From positions 62,001 to 126,000 of the forward strand of contig JAWSUY010000033.1 in NCBI GenBank assembly GCA_033852175.1: DNA of 64,000 nucleotides. The letters run 5' to 3'. The DNA comes from Agarilytica sp033852175 (GTDB lineage: Bacteria; Pseudomonadota; Gammaproteobacteria; Pseudomonadales; Cellvibrionaceae). The position numbers and the translations under genes were made by a program. Positions 1-8,254 of this stretch are shown here, in pieces; positions within the stretch are counted from its first letter, which is position 1, and each line of letters opens with the position of its first letter. The notes beneath the pieces are model-generated. The model did not search any database. It worked only from the letters and a program-made list of their open reading frames with translations, and had not been told where the DNA came from.

Positions 1-67
1 ACGTTTAATAGATTTGTTTATGAACGTTACTTTTTATCGCATATCGAACACAAGGGAGGTGAATATT

Positions 68-1120
68 GTGGGTTTTGAAGCCGAGCTAAAACAGTGGGTA
101 GCTGCTCAAATTATTGCTATTGAACCAGGGTTTACATGTGAAAATATGCGCTGGAAAGTCTTGTCTGGTGATGCTGGGTTTCGTAAATATTTTCGTGTGC
201 AGCATAGTGGCTGTAATTTGTTGGCTGTTTTTGCTCCACCTGAGACGGAAAATAATCTCGCGTTTTTGACAATTGCTGAGTTTTTACTCGGTCAATGCGT
301 GCGTGTGCCGAAAATTGTTGCTCACGATATAAGCAAAGGTTTTTTTCTTATAGAAGATCTTGGTGAAACCTTGTACCTAGACCACCTGGATGCAGAATCT
401 GTTGACGTAATGTATGGCGAGGCATTGCTGGAACTCATACAAATGCAGTTGTCTCCGGCTGATGAGGAGGTGTTTCCTGTCTATGATCGAGAAAAGCTGT
501 TGGTAGAAATGGAATTATTCCCCCAGTGGTTTGTGGGCACGATGCTGGGGCATGAGTTGACCAAAGATGAACGTAAGATGCTCGATGACTGTTTTGAGGT
601 TTTGACCGTTAGTGCGGAAGAGCAAGCACAAGTGTTGGTCCACCGGGATTATCATTCACGCAATATTGTGTATGGCCAAAATGGTGTGCCGGGTGTTATT
701 GATTTTCAGGATGCAGTTATTGGCCCCTTTACCTACGATGTAGCCTCTCTTTTAAGGGATTGCTACATTGAATGGCCTCAAGAGGAGGTTGAAAAGTGGT
801 TATTTGCTTACGGCAATATGGCAGCTGATGCGGGGGTGATGCCTTCAGTTTCTCAAGAGTGTTTATTGCGTTGGTTTGATCTGATGGGTTTACAGCGACA
901 CATAAAAGTTTTGGGGATATTTGCTCGGCTATCGTTGCGTGACGGCAAGCATGGCTATCTAGATGATTTACCGTTGGTAGTGAAATATGTTCGCTCGGTG
1001 AGCGGCCGGTATGAGGAGTTGAAGCCTTTTTCTTCTTGGTTTGAAGACGTTTTAGTGCCGCTTATTGACCAGCAGGGTTGGTCTAGTCGCTTAAACAATA
1101 GCCGCGTTAATAGTAATTGA
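68..1120 (+). CDS. amgK: N-acetylmuramate/N-acetylglucosamine kinase AmgK
   Basis: This aminoglycoside-phosphotransferase-fold sugar kinase phosphorylates the anomeric carbon of MurNAc/GlcNAc in the peptidoglycan recycling route that bypasses de novo UDP-MurNAc synthesis. The kinase catalytic loop HRDYHSRN and the metal-binding VIDFQDAVIGP segment are both visible in the middle of the protein. I chose the GTG at 68 (about 350 residues) because a strong GGGAGGT ribosome site lies 7 bases upstream; an in-frame ATG at 14 would add 18 residues and bury that site. The partner gene murU follows after 7 bases. The family assignment is firm, and the substrate is inferred from the pairing with murU. 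Confidence 0.88.
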   Translation: MGFEAELKQWVAAQIIAIEPGFTCENMRWKVLSGDAGFRKYFRVQHSGCNLLAVFAPPETENNLAFLTIAEFLLGQCVRVPKIVAHDISKGFFLIEDLGETLYLDHLDAESVDVMYGEALLELIQMQLSPADEEVFPVYDREKLLVEMELFPQWFVGTMLGHELTKDERKMLDDCFEVLTVSAEEQAQVLVHRDYHSRNIVYGQNGVPGVIDFQDAVIGPFTYDVASLLRDCYIEWPQEEVEKWLFAYGNMAADAGVMPSVSQECLLRWFDLMGLQRHIKVLGIFARLSLRDGKHGYLDDLPLVVKYVRSVSGRYEELKPFSSWFEDVLVPLIDQQGWSSRLNNSRVNSN

Positions 1121-1127
1121 GGAATAT

Positions 1128-1826
1128 ATGACAAGGTTAGATAAAGCCTTTATTTTGGCGGCAGGCCGGGGCGAACGTATGCGTCCGCTGACCGACCGCT
1201 TACCTAAGCCCCTACTTTCTGTAGGCGCGGAAACCTTGCTTGATCGACAAATTACGAAACTTGTTGCTGCCGGTATTCGAGAGATCATTATAAATACAGC
1301 TTATTTAGGGCATTTAATAGTTGAACATGTTGGCGATGGCTCTCAATTTGGGGCTTCCGTAAAATTTTCCCACGAGCCAGCGGCGTTGGAAACCGCTGGG
1401 GCGATCGCGCACGCATCTAGTTTGCTGGGTGAGGATCCTTTTTTACTCGTTAACGGGGATGTGTGGATGGATTTGGATTTCGGTGACTTTCTCAGTCGTA
1501 TGTCTAGGGTGCAGGATGGCGGCGGTCATTTAGTTTTTGTTGATAACCCAGCCCATAAAAGATCCGGAGATTTTGCTCTAGACAATGGGCGAGTCCGGGT
1601 GCCGGATGCGTCCCTAGATAGCTATACCTTCAGTGGTGTTAGTATTTTGTCCCCTTCCTTAATTACTGAATACCCCAAATGTCGTGAAGCCTTTCCCCTG
1701 CGTGAAGTATTTGATTGGGCGATCGCGAAGAATCGATTGTCGGGAGAGCTTTATTGTGGCTATTGGCTGGACGTTGGTACTCCCGAGCGATTGGATTTGT
1801 TGCGATCGCATGTATTGTCTGGCTAA
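1128..1826 (+). CDS. murU: N-acetylmuramate alpha-1-phosphate uridylyltransferase MurU
   Basis: This nucleotidyltransferase makes UDP-MurNAc from MurNAc-1-phosphate, the step after AmgK. Near the N-terminus it carries the sugar nucleotidyltransferase signature LAAGRGERMRPLTDRLPKPL, followed by VNGDVWMD, which holds the metal-binding aspartate. Its 232 residues match the short MurU type rather than the longer glucose-1-phosphate thymidylyltransferases. It lies 7 bases behind amgK and surely shares its transcript. Together the two recycle cell-wall sugars that can feed the MurC-to-MurG pathway encoded later in the window. Confidence 0.9.
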   Translation: MTRLDKAFILAAGRGERMRPLTDRLPKPLLSVGAETLLDRQITKLVAAGIREIIINTAYLGHLIVEHVGDGSQFGASVKFSHEPAALETAGAIAHASSLLGEDPFLLVNGDVWMDLDFGDFLSRMSRVQDGGGHLVFVDNPAHKRSGDFALDNGRVRVPDASLDSYTFSGVSILSPSLITEYPKCREAFPLREVFDWAIAKNRLSGELYCGYWLDVGTPERLDLLRSHVLSG

Positions 1827-1922
1827 TATTGTGCTAATACATTAAAAATGTGTTGGCTGCGAAACTCTGAGTCGGAGACCTTTCCTTAAATGCTATTGAT
1901 CGATCTTTATTTTGCAGTGTAA

Positions 1923-2909
1923 CTATTTCCGTTCAATTTCTACTCCTTTCGCATGTTTGTTCAAAAAACCTCGAATTCTTCGCGTAAGACGGTTTTCAGA
2001 TGATTCATCTGCGTCAGTTGGACGTAAAACTTTTAACTGATAGTAGTGGACTATTCCTTTTGCCCGTGCAGCCTTTGTCCGCTGACGCGTCTCTACGTCG
2101 TCTAAGAAATGATTCCCGTAATAGAGATCCAAAATGGGAAGGTTGGGGTCATTAAAAAAGTGATTTAATGTCTTGTTACTTAGAGGGATTTGATTTCTTG
2201 CGCTGACCATTACGACGGCTCTAATTGGGCGCTGGATTTTACCCGAACTCATTCCCGGTGCATTTTGACCGGAAGTTAAATCATCAATATATTTCATCGT
2301 TCGTGTTGCTCCTAGCCCGTGTCCGACAATGACAATGTTGTATTGGCCCTGGGCTTTCAAAAAGGAAATGGCTGAGGTGATTCGGCTATCACTTTCATTT
2401 TCTGGGTTGATCTTAGGGCTGGATTTCATGGTTGTAGCTGGTGTTTTTACGGCGGGCTGCGTTACTTTTGGACTGTTATTATCTGGTTTTTCCGTTGGCC
2501 GGGGTGGAACTGTGCTGTGAGCAACAGGAGGAAGATTAATGGCGAGAGTGGCCCAGCCGTGATGGCTGAGGTTGTTTCGTATAGCATTGATTTCGTATGG
2601 CTCATCAACGGATTGACCTTCTCCGTGGAGAATCAAAACGGCTCCAAATGGGTTGCCGGTTTTGTCTGCTTGCCACAAGGCGAGGAACTTTTCGCCGTTA
2701 GCCTCCAGCCATTCTATATCTTGGTCTTCCATTTCGTTAGTGAGGAGGTCTAACGATTTACTCTCCATGTTTATTGAGGTTTGGGCTTGAGCGGCTTGTT
2801 CTGTACCCATCGAATTATTCGTATTTTGGGCGAATACAGGGTTCCAAGCCAGTAGAAGGAGTAAATAGAGTTGTGAAAAGGTGATCAAATGATTCATTGC
2901 TATGCTCAC
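1923..2909 (-). CDS. DUF3530 family exported alpha/beta-hydrolase-like protein
   Basis: This 328-residue protein starts with a signal peptide (a hydrophobic stretch ending near NPVFAQ, about residue 28). It then has an alpha/beta-hydrolase-like body: VLILHGEGQSVD resembles an oxyanion-loop region, and IVIVGHGLGA resembles a nucleophile elbow with a His-Gly-Leu-Gly core in place of the usual GxSxG serine. A proline/threonine/lysine-rich low-complexity insert sits at about residues 135-170. Family DUF3530 is often found next to rpe, which is divergent here with a 47-base gap. The missing nucleophile serine suggests it may not be a working hydrolase. Function unknown. Confidence 0.75.
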   Translation of the reverse strand: MSIAMNHLITFSQLYLLLLLAWNPVFAQNTNNSMGTEQAAQAQTSINMESKSLDLLTNEMEDQDIEWLEANGEKFLALWQADKTGNPFGAVLILHGEGQSVDEPYEINAIRNNLSHHGWATLAINLPPVAHSTVPPRPTEKPDNNSPKVTQPAVKTPATTMKSSPKINPENESDSRITSAISFLKAQGQYNIVIVGHGLGATRTMKYIDDLTSGQNAPGMSSGKIQRPIRAVVMVSARNQIPLSNKTLNHFFNDPNLPILDLYYGNHFLDDVETRQRTKAARAKGIVHYYQLKVLRPTDADESSENRLTRRIRGFLNKHAKGVEIERK

Positions 2910-2956
2910 ATCAAGTAAAATGACTAACTTTTAAATCCAGGGTAAAGGTAAATTAC

Positions 2957-3640
2957 ATGTCGACTCCTAACGAATTTAAAATCGCGCCTTCTATATTATC
3001 GGCCGATTTCGCTCAACTTGGAGCAGAAGTTGACGCGGTGCTTGAAGCTGGTGCCGATATTGTCCATTTTGATGTAATGGACAACCATTATGTACCTAAT
3101 CTTACCATTGGCCCTATGGTTTGTTCTGCTCTCAGAAAATACGGTGTTACAGCACCAATAGACGTACATTTAATGGTTGAGCCAGTTGATGACTTGATTG
3201 TTCAATTTGCTGAAGCAGGTGCGACCTACATTACGTTTCATCCAGAAGCTTCTCGTCATGTTGATCGGTCAATTAAACTTATCCGGGAATACGGCTGCAA
3301 GCCCGGTATGGTGCTAAACCCTGCTAGCCCGCTCAGTCATGTTGAACACGTATTGGATCAGCTGGACATGCTATTGCTGATGTCGGTTAACCCAGGCTTT
3401 GGCGGACAGAAATTTTTGCCGTATGTCTTGGATAAAGTTGCGGCGGCGAGACAAATGATTGACGTGAAAGGGCTTTCAACTCGCTTGGAGATAGACGGCG
3501 GTGTAACGCTTGATAATATCGAAGAGATTGGTAAAGCGGGGGCGGATACCTTTGTTGCGGGCTCTGCAATCTTTGGTGCTGAGAGTTACAAACAAGTGAT
3601 TTCAACCATGAAAGAAACTTTAATGTCGATTAAATCATAG
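2957..3640 (+). CDS. rpe: ribulose-phosphate 3-epimerase
   Basis: This enzyme interconverts ribulose 5-phosphate and xylulose 5-phosphate in the pentose phosphate pathway. Family signatures are visible through its 227 residues: the N-terminal APSILSADFAQLG, HFDVMDNHYVPNLT with the metal-binding His/Asp, DVHLMVE, MSVNPGFGGQKF and the C-terminal phosphate loop AGADTFVAGSAIFG. In Pseudomonas relatives gph and trpE usually follow rpe; here the next gene on this strand is an unrelated ATPase, which marks an insertion or rearrangement. Confidence 0.97.
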   Translation: MSTPNEFKIAPSILSADFAQLGAEVDAVLEAGADIVHFDVMDNHYVPNLTIGPMVCSALRKYGVTAPIDVHLMVEPVDDLIVQFAEAGATYITFHPEASRHVDRSIKLIREYGCKPGMVLNPASPLSHVEHVLDQLDMLLLMSVNPGFGGQKFLPYVLDKVAAARQMIDVKGLSTRLEIDGGVTLDNIEEIGKAGADTFVAGSAIFGAESYKQVISTMKETLMSIKS

Positions 3641-3796
3641 CGACTCCTTTAACCTTGAGGTTTCGGCTCATCTGAGCAGGTATAAAAGCGTCTGTGATTT
3701 CTCTGTTTTAAAACGGGACGTCTCATAATGTAGCGTTCCTCAATAATAGCGATTTTTAATTTCTCAACTCTTGGGTAATAGGGCTAAAAAAACATA

Positions 3797-4534
3797 ATGG
3801 AAACACGCGAAAAACACTCTTCCAAGGATGTAAATCTGACGTTACTTAGCGAGCAGCAAATCGCCAAAATGTCCGAAGTGCATAATTTCAGTGGTGCCGA
3901 ATTAGACAATCTTAAGATTTTGCACGAAGACACTGAGAATGAAAAAATTCTAAAGGTTTTTCGTGAGTTACGCACGCAGGTCTATGCGCGTTCGGAGGGA
4001 GAAAATTTTGTCTGCATGGTGACCTCTGTATCACCCCGTGGAGGGGCATCTTACACTGCGAGTAATTTAGCAGCGGCGATAGCGCTCGACAAATCTAAAA
4101 CTTCAGTGGTAGTGGACTGCAATTTTTATTCCCCTTCTGTTGACGGACTCCTAAGTGCTGAAGCAAACCTCGGGTTAACCGATTATCTCTCAATCCAAGA
4201 AATGGGCATCGAGTTTATTTTATACGCGTCTGGAGTTAAGAGGATGCGTATTGTGCCAGCAGGTAAAAATACCCATGGAGCAACCGAAAAACTGTCATCT
4301 AGTAAAATGGCATCTTTTTTACGTGAGCTAAAGTCACGTTATCCAGACCGTTATATTATTATCGATAGTCCTTCTGTCGGTGATTTTTCTGCAGACGCAC
4401 GAATTTTGGCGCAGTTATGCGATTTTGTGGTTTTAGTGGTGCCGTATGGGAAGGTTAATGAGGAAGAAGTAAAAGCCAGTATCGATATTCTTGGGGAAGA
4501 TCGAATTGCTGGCCTTGTCTTTAATAATGTATAA
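3797..4534 (+). CDS. BY-kinase/CpsD-like P-loop ATPase lacking the Walker A lysine
   Basis: This 245-residue protein resembles the cytoplasmic tyrosine autokinase/ATPase partner of exopolysaccharide export systems (CpsD/Wzc C-domain family). Residues 55-75 read like the conserved FRELRTQVYA helix. The second aspartate motif VVVDCNFYSP and the Walker B-like IIIDSPSVGDFSADA are present. The P-loop, however, is SVSPRGGASYTASNLA (about 77-92), where the family has GEGKST: Ala84 stands where the ATP-binding lysine should be. The protein stops at GLVFNNV with no tyrosine-rich tail. It may be a non-hydrolysing regulatory paralogue. It converges on prsR, which supports an exopolysaccharide link. A single frame is intact throughout, so it is not simply a decayed gene. 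Confidence 0.7.
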   Translation: METREKHSSKDVNLTLLSEQQIAKMSEVHNFSGAELDNLKILHEDTENEKILKVFRELRTQVYARSEGENFVCMVTSVSPRGGASYTASNLAAAIALDKSKTSVVVDCNFYSPSVDGLLSAEANLGLTDYLSIQEMGIEFILYASGVKRMRIVPAGKNTHGATEKLSSSKMASFLRELKSRYPDRYIIIDSPSVGDFSADARILAQLCDFVVLVVPYGKVNEEEVKASIDILGEDRIAGLVFNNV

Positions 4535-4576
4535 GACCTAATAACTAATGGTTTTAGACTTACTGTTGTGGTTTGT

Positions 4577-5935
4577 CTATTCGTTGGCAACAGTAATGTT
4601 GTATTTTTTCATCAGGTCATAAAGTGTTGGACGGGTGACGCCGAGTAGTTTCGACGTTGCAGAAATATTATACTCGGTCATCGTGAGCGCTCGCAATATG
4701 GCTGCTCGCTCTGCGTTATATCTAACTTCTCGAAGATTTAAGCTGAGAGCCCCCTCAGAAACGAGCCCTAGATCCTCTGATGCAATAAGCTTTTCGTCGC
4801 ACATTACAACACTTCGCTTAACGCGGTTTTCCATCTCGCGAATATTCCCTGGCCAGTCATAGGCTTCTATCGCCTCAACAGCCTCAGGTGTAAAGCCTTG
4901 AATACTTTCGTTGTTTTGCTCGATAAAGCGGCGTAAAAAATGGCGGGCCAGTAATAGTTTATCGCCTTGGCGTTCGCGGAGCGGTGGAATATCAATTTCC
5001 ATTTCGCAAATGCGGTAATACAGATCTTCTCTAAATGAGCCTTCTGCCACCATTTCTTTAAGGTTTTTGTTGGTTGCACAAACAACACGAACATCGACCG
5101 GAATTTCTTCTCGACCGCCGACACGCTCAATGATCCGTTCTTGTAGAAAGCGCAATAATTTTGCTTGTAAGAGAAGCGGCATGTCCCCAATTTCGTCGAG
5201 GAAAAGAGTGCCGCCCTGAGCCGTTTCGACTTTGCCGACTGTTCGCTTACTTGCTCCAGTAAAGGCGCCTTTTTCATAACCGAACAGCTCGCTTTCCATT
5301 AGGTTTTCGGGCACTGCTGCGCAGTTAATCGCGACCATTCGCTTGTTTTTACGTGGGCTTAAATCATGAAGTGCTCGCGCCAGAACTTCTTTACCTGTGC
5401 CACTCTCTCCAGTGATCGTGCACGTCACATCTGAAGGGGCGAGCTTTTCGATAGTACGGCATATTTTTAATATCTTGGGGTCGCAGGCAATTATGCCATC
5501 GAGAGGTGATTGCTGTTGTTCTTGAATAAGTCGGTGTTGTTTTTCTAAATTAAAAATATGATAAGCGCGTTGCAATATTAGATCTAGGGTTTCTGGGTTT
5601 ACCGGCTTTTGGTAAAAATCGTAGGCACCCATAGCCACGGCTCGCACCGCATTTTCATAATCAGCATTACCGGTCATGACGATGATTTTAGTGGAGGGGG
5701 ACAGGTTTGAAATTTCTCGAATACAGCGAAAACCTTCATCTACTCCTTCGTCATCTGGTGGTAGCCCAAGGTCTTGGAGGACGATGGGGGGTTCGTGCAG
5801 GCGGATCGCAGCTACGGCATCTTCGCGGTTACTGGCGATGATGACTTCGTATTGATCGAAATGCCAGCGCAATTGGCTTTGAAGCCCAATGTCATCTTCA
5901 ACAATTAAGAGTTTTTCTTTATTTGATTTACTCAT
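4577..5935 (-). CDS. prsR: PEP-CTERM/exopolysaccharide sigma-54 response regulator PrsR
   Basis: This 452-residue NtrC-type activator has a receiver domain (about 6-125, phospho-acceptor Asp55 in VLQDLGLPP, conserved Lys in YQKPVNP), an AAA+ sigma-54 interaction domain (about 150-385, Walker A GESGTGKEVLARAL, GAFTGA loop, Walker B TLFLDEIGDM) and a C-terminal Fis-type helix-turn-helix (about 410-447, ISATSKLLGVTRPTLYDLM). Length and architecture fit the PrsR family that controls exopolysaccharide and PEP-CTERM genes with sigma-54. It lies 30 bases behind prsK in one operon. No exosortase or PEP-CTERM substrate is encoded in the window, so its targets lie elsewhere. Confidence 0.88.
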   Translation of the reverse strand: MSKSNKEKLLIVEDDIGLQSQLRWHFDQYEVIIASNREDAVAAIRLHEPPIVLQDLGLPPDDEGVDEGFRCIREISNLSPSTKIIVMTGNADYENAVRAVAMGAYDFYQKPVNPETLDLILQRAYHIFNLEKQHRLIQEQQQSPLDGIIACDPKILKICRTIEKLAPSDVTCTITGESGTGKEVLARALHDLSPRKNKRMVAINCAAVPENLMESELFGYEKGAFTGASKRTVGKVETAQGGTLFLDEIGDMPLLLQAKLLRFLQERIIERVGGREEIPVDVRVVCATNKNLKEMVAEGSFREDLYYRICEMEIDIPPLRERQGDKLLLARHFLRRFIEQNNESIQGFTPEAVEAIEAYDWPGNIREMENRVKRSVVMCDEKLIASEDLGLVSEGALSLNLREVRYNAERAAILRALTMTEYNISATSKLLGVTRPTLYDLMKKYNITVANE

Positions 5936-5965
5936 AGCGGTTTTCTGAAATGATCCATAAATGTG

Positions 5966-8020
5966 TCAAAAAGCACTGGCTAATGCAGGGAAAGTGAGTA
6001 TAAACGTGGAACCCTCACCAAGCGAGCTTTCTACTTTGATGTTGCCATTAATACTCTGAATATACTCTCTGGCTTGATAGACTCCAACTCCCATTCCTTG
6101 TCCTGACTTTGTGGTTTCGAAGGGCTTGAAGAGTTTGGTATGGATAAACTCAGTGCTCATTCCTGAGCCATTATCTTCGATTATCACAGTGACGGTATTG
6201 GCATCCAGATTTGTACTTATATCGACAAACCCGTGATTGGACGTTGCGTCCTGCGCGTTGTGGATAATATGGGTGAACACCATAACCAAACTGTCGAAAT
6301 CTGCTTTTACCTTAATATCTTCGTTGAAGGGTACGAGCGTTGGTGCCGGCTGACGTTTTTGGCAACGCTTAATTGTCTCAATAAAGACGTCTTTTAAATT
6401 GAGCGTTTTTATCTCCTCATCTTCATTTTCGCTACGCTGGAGCTTCCTTAATAGATTGTTCATTCTATCGACGGAGTTTTTGATGGTTTGTATCGCGTCT
6501 TCGATAAAAGCAGGGTTGTCTTTGTGCTTTTCTGCATTCTTTACAACTAGAGATTGCTGTGCAATCAAGTTTTTTAAATCGTGCATAACAAAAGCAGAGA
6601 GCTTGTTAAATGCGTCAAATTGTCGAGATTCGGCAAGAAGCTCCGCTTGTTCGTGCCGAGCTATGTAGCTGGCAATTTGTCGACCAATGGTTTTCGCGAG
6701 ATCTAAATCTTCCCAGCTTATTGGCATGTGCTCTTTATTTGATGTAAGAACCATAAAGCCGACCAAGTCTTGCTCTGTGAGTAGAGGGAAGACTAGCCAA
6801 GCATCTGCGTTATTCGCCATCCAAGGAGGGAGGTCTTGGTTGTTATGGTTAAGGTCATGACTGGGAGAGTTGGGCGTAAATATCCATTCATTTCTTAACC
6901 CTTCGCAGAAGGGACTTGTTTCTGGCTCGAAGGCTTCAGAAATATCAAACTGCGTATGAATTTGCCTGACAGGTACCAGTACTTTTGAACGCTTCAACCA
7001 AAGAGCTCCACCATCACAATCAAATAAATCGCATGCGACACTAATAACACGTGATGTGGTGTCGGCAGGGGACGTAGGTTGTGATAATTGATTGATGAAC
7101 TTAAGCCACTCGTTACGATAGTCGTATTTGTAGCTAAACAGGTGTTTATTGATTGTTACGCTGAGGTTTTTACGCAGTTTAGATGACGAAAATACAAAAC
7201 CTATAAAAAAGAGCCCTGAGAAGGATAACAATGTATAAATCACTGTGCCCCAGTCCCCTCCGTACAACTGTACATAGTACCCGCCGATGGATAGCGTAGT
7301 GAGGAGGGCGCCGGCTAATGTCAACGAGGTGGTGTAAAAAATAACAGGCCGAGAGAATGTCAGCTTGGCTGCTTGTTGGCTTGGTTGAGCCATGATTGCC
7401 ACACCGAGGACTAGTAATAAGCTCGCAGCCATTGAGACTGCCGCGCGTGCTTGCCATAAATCAGAATCAAGCTTAGAGAAAACCAGGTGTTGGGTAAACA
7501 GGTAGGCATCGAATACAAATATTATCGAAAGAGCCAGGCATAGAAGTTTATAAAAACGGTATTGGGCATTGTTGCGGTATAGTTGCTCTAGGCTTAATAG
7601 ATTCAGGACTGAGAATGCGATGCCTTGCCATATTATAATTTTTTGTTCGAACGCAGCCATCGTTCCCGTTTTATAATGAAAGAGTGCTGCTCCGAACCCT
7701 ACGGCACAGACCGCGTAAATCCCCAGTTTAAAAGATTTGGGCAGGCGTTTAACGCAAATTTTTTCGGTTGTGAGGTTTATGGCGATTAGCCAGAGTATGT
7801 AGTGAGCGGACTCTACGAGTAACAATAAACTGAGCCCGTCTTGCGATAGCCAATTTTGTGTTGCTGTGGTCAGTAACCAGCAGGTATGCCCAAGGGCAGC
7901 TAGGGCCATTACCCACAGCATTCGTTTTTTGGATGCTTGGTATATGAATGCTATGGTGAGGACGAGAGATAATATAGAGGCGCTGAAAAAAGCAACCTCG
8001 GTTACACTGCTAAATTCCAT
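5966..8020 (-). CDS. prsK: membrane sensor histidine kinase PrsK
   Basis: This 684-residue kinase has an N-terminal membrane region of several hydrophobic helices (about residues 7-280), a GAF-like domain (about 310-455), a dimerisation helix with the probable phospho-accepting His480 in FVMHDLKNLIAQQ, and a C-terminal HATPase domain (VIIEDNGSGMS, then GQGMGVGVYQ and GSTFILTFP). The HDLKN motif and the membrane-GAF-kinase layout are typical of PrsK, partner of PrsR. The pair is read together. The signal it senses cannot be told from the sequence. Confidence 0.87.
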   Translation of the reverse strand: MEFSSVTEVAFFSASILSLVLTIAFIYQASKKRMLWVMALAALGHTCWLLTTATQNWLSQDGLSLLLLVESAHYILWLIAINLTTEKICVKRLPKSFKLGIYAVCAVGFGAALFHYKTGTMAAFEQKIIIWQGIAFSVLNLLSLEQLYRNNAQYRFYKLLCLALSIIFVFDAYLFTQHLVFSKLDSDLWQARAAVSMAASLLLVLGVAIMAQPSQQAAKLTFSRPVIFYTTSLTLAGALLTTLSIGGYYVQLYGGDWGTVIYTLLSFSGLFFIGFVFSSSKLRKNLSVTINKHLFSYKYDYRNEWLKFINQLSQPTSPADTTSRVISVACDLFDCDGGALWLKRSKVLVPVRQIHTQFDISEAFEPETSPFCEGLRNEWIFTPNSPSHDLNHNNQDLPPWMANNADAWLVFPLLTEQDLVGFMVLTSNKEHMPISWEDLDLAKTIGRQIASYIARHEQAELLAESRQFDAFNKLSAFVMHDLKNLIAQQSLVVKNAEKHKDNPAFIEDAIQTIKNSVDRMNNLLRKLQRSENEDEEIKTLNLKDVFIETIKRCQKRQPAPTLVPFNEDIKVKADFDSLVMVFTHIIHNAQDATSNHGFVDISTNLDANTVTVIIEDNGSGMSTEFIHTKLFKPFETTKSGQGMGVGVYQAREYIQSINGNIKVESSLGEGSTFILTFPALASAF

Positions 8021-8218
8021 AGGTCCACTAGATTCTGGTGACTGTGGCTAGAGTATAACTAAGGGCGACGGCTATTCACAGTACTCACGCAGGGACTGAT
8101 CGGCAGGACAGAGCCGCTGGGTTAAGCGCTAGACTGCACTACTTTCTCATAAGGTTGAGGTGTTTTGAAAATGGTTTTCTGGGGGCGCTCATTTTGAACG
8201 CTACTCAAAATTTATTGG

Positions 8219-8234
8219 GCCTCTTTTCAGAGGC
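8219..8234 (-). terminator. GNRA-capped hairpin downstream of the DUF1631 gene
   Basis: Read on the minus strand, a GCCTCT stem with a GAAA loop and AGAGGC arm follows the end of the DUF1631 gene by about 20 bases. The six-pair stem is perfect. A short AT-rich stretch follows rather than a clean T-run, so termination may be weak. Confidence 0.5.
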
Positions 8235-8254
8235 TTGCGAGCAATAGCGGTTTA

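Noticed and set aside
2329..2753. Two plus-strand open frames inside the DUF3530 gene
   Set aside because: They are antisense shadows of a gene with a signal peptide and family features.
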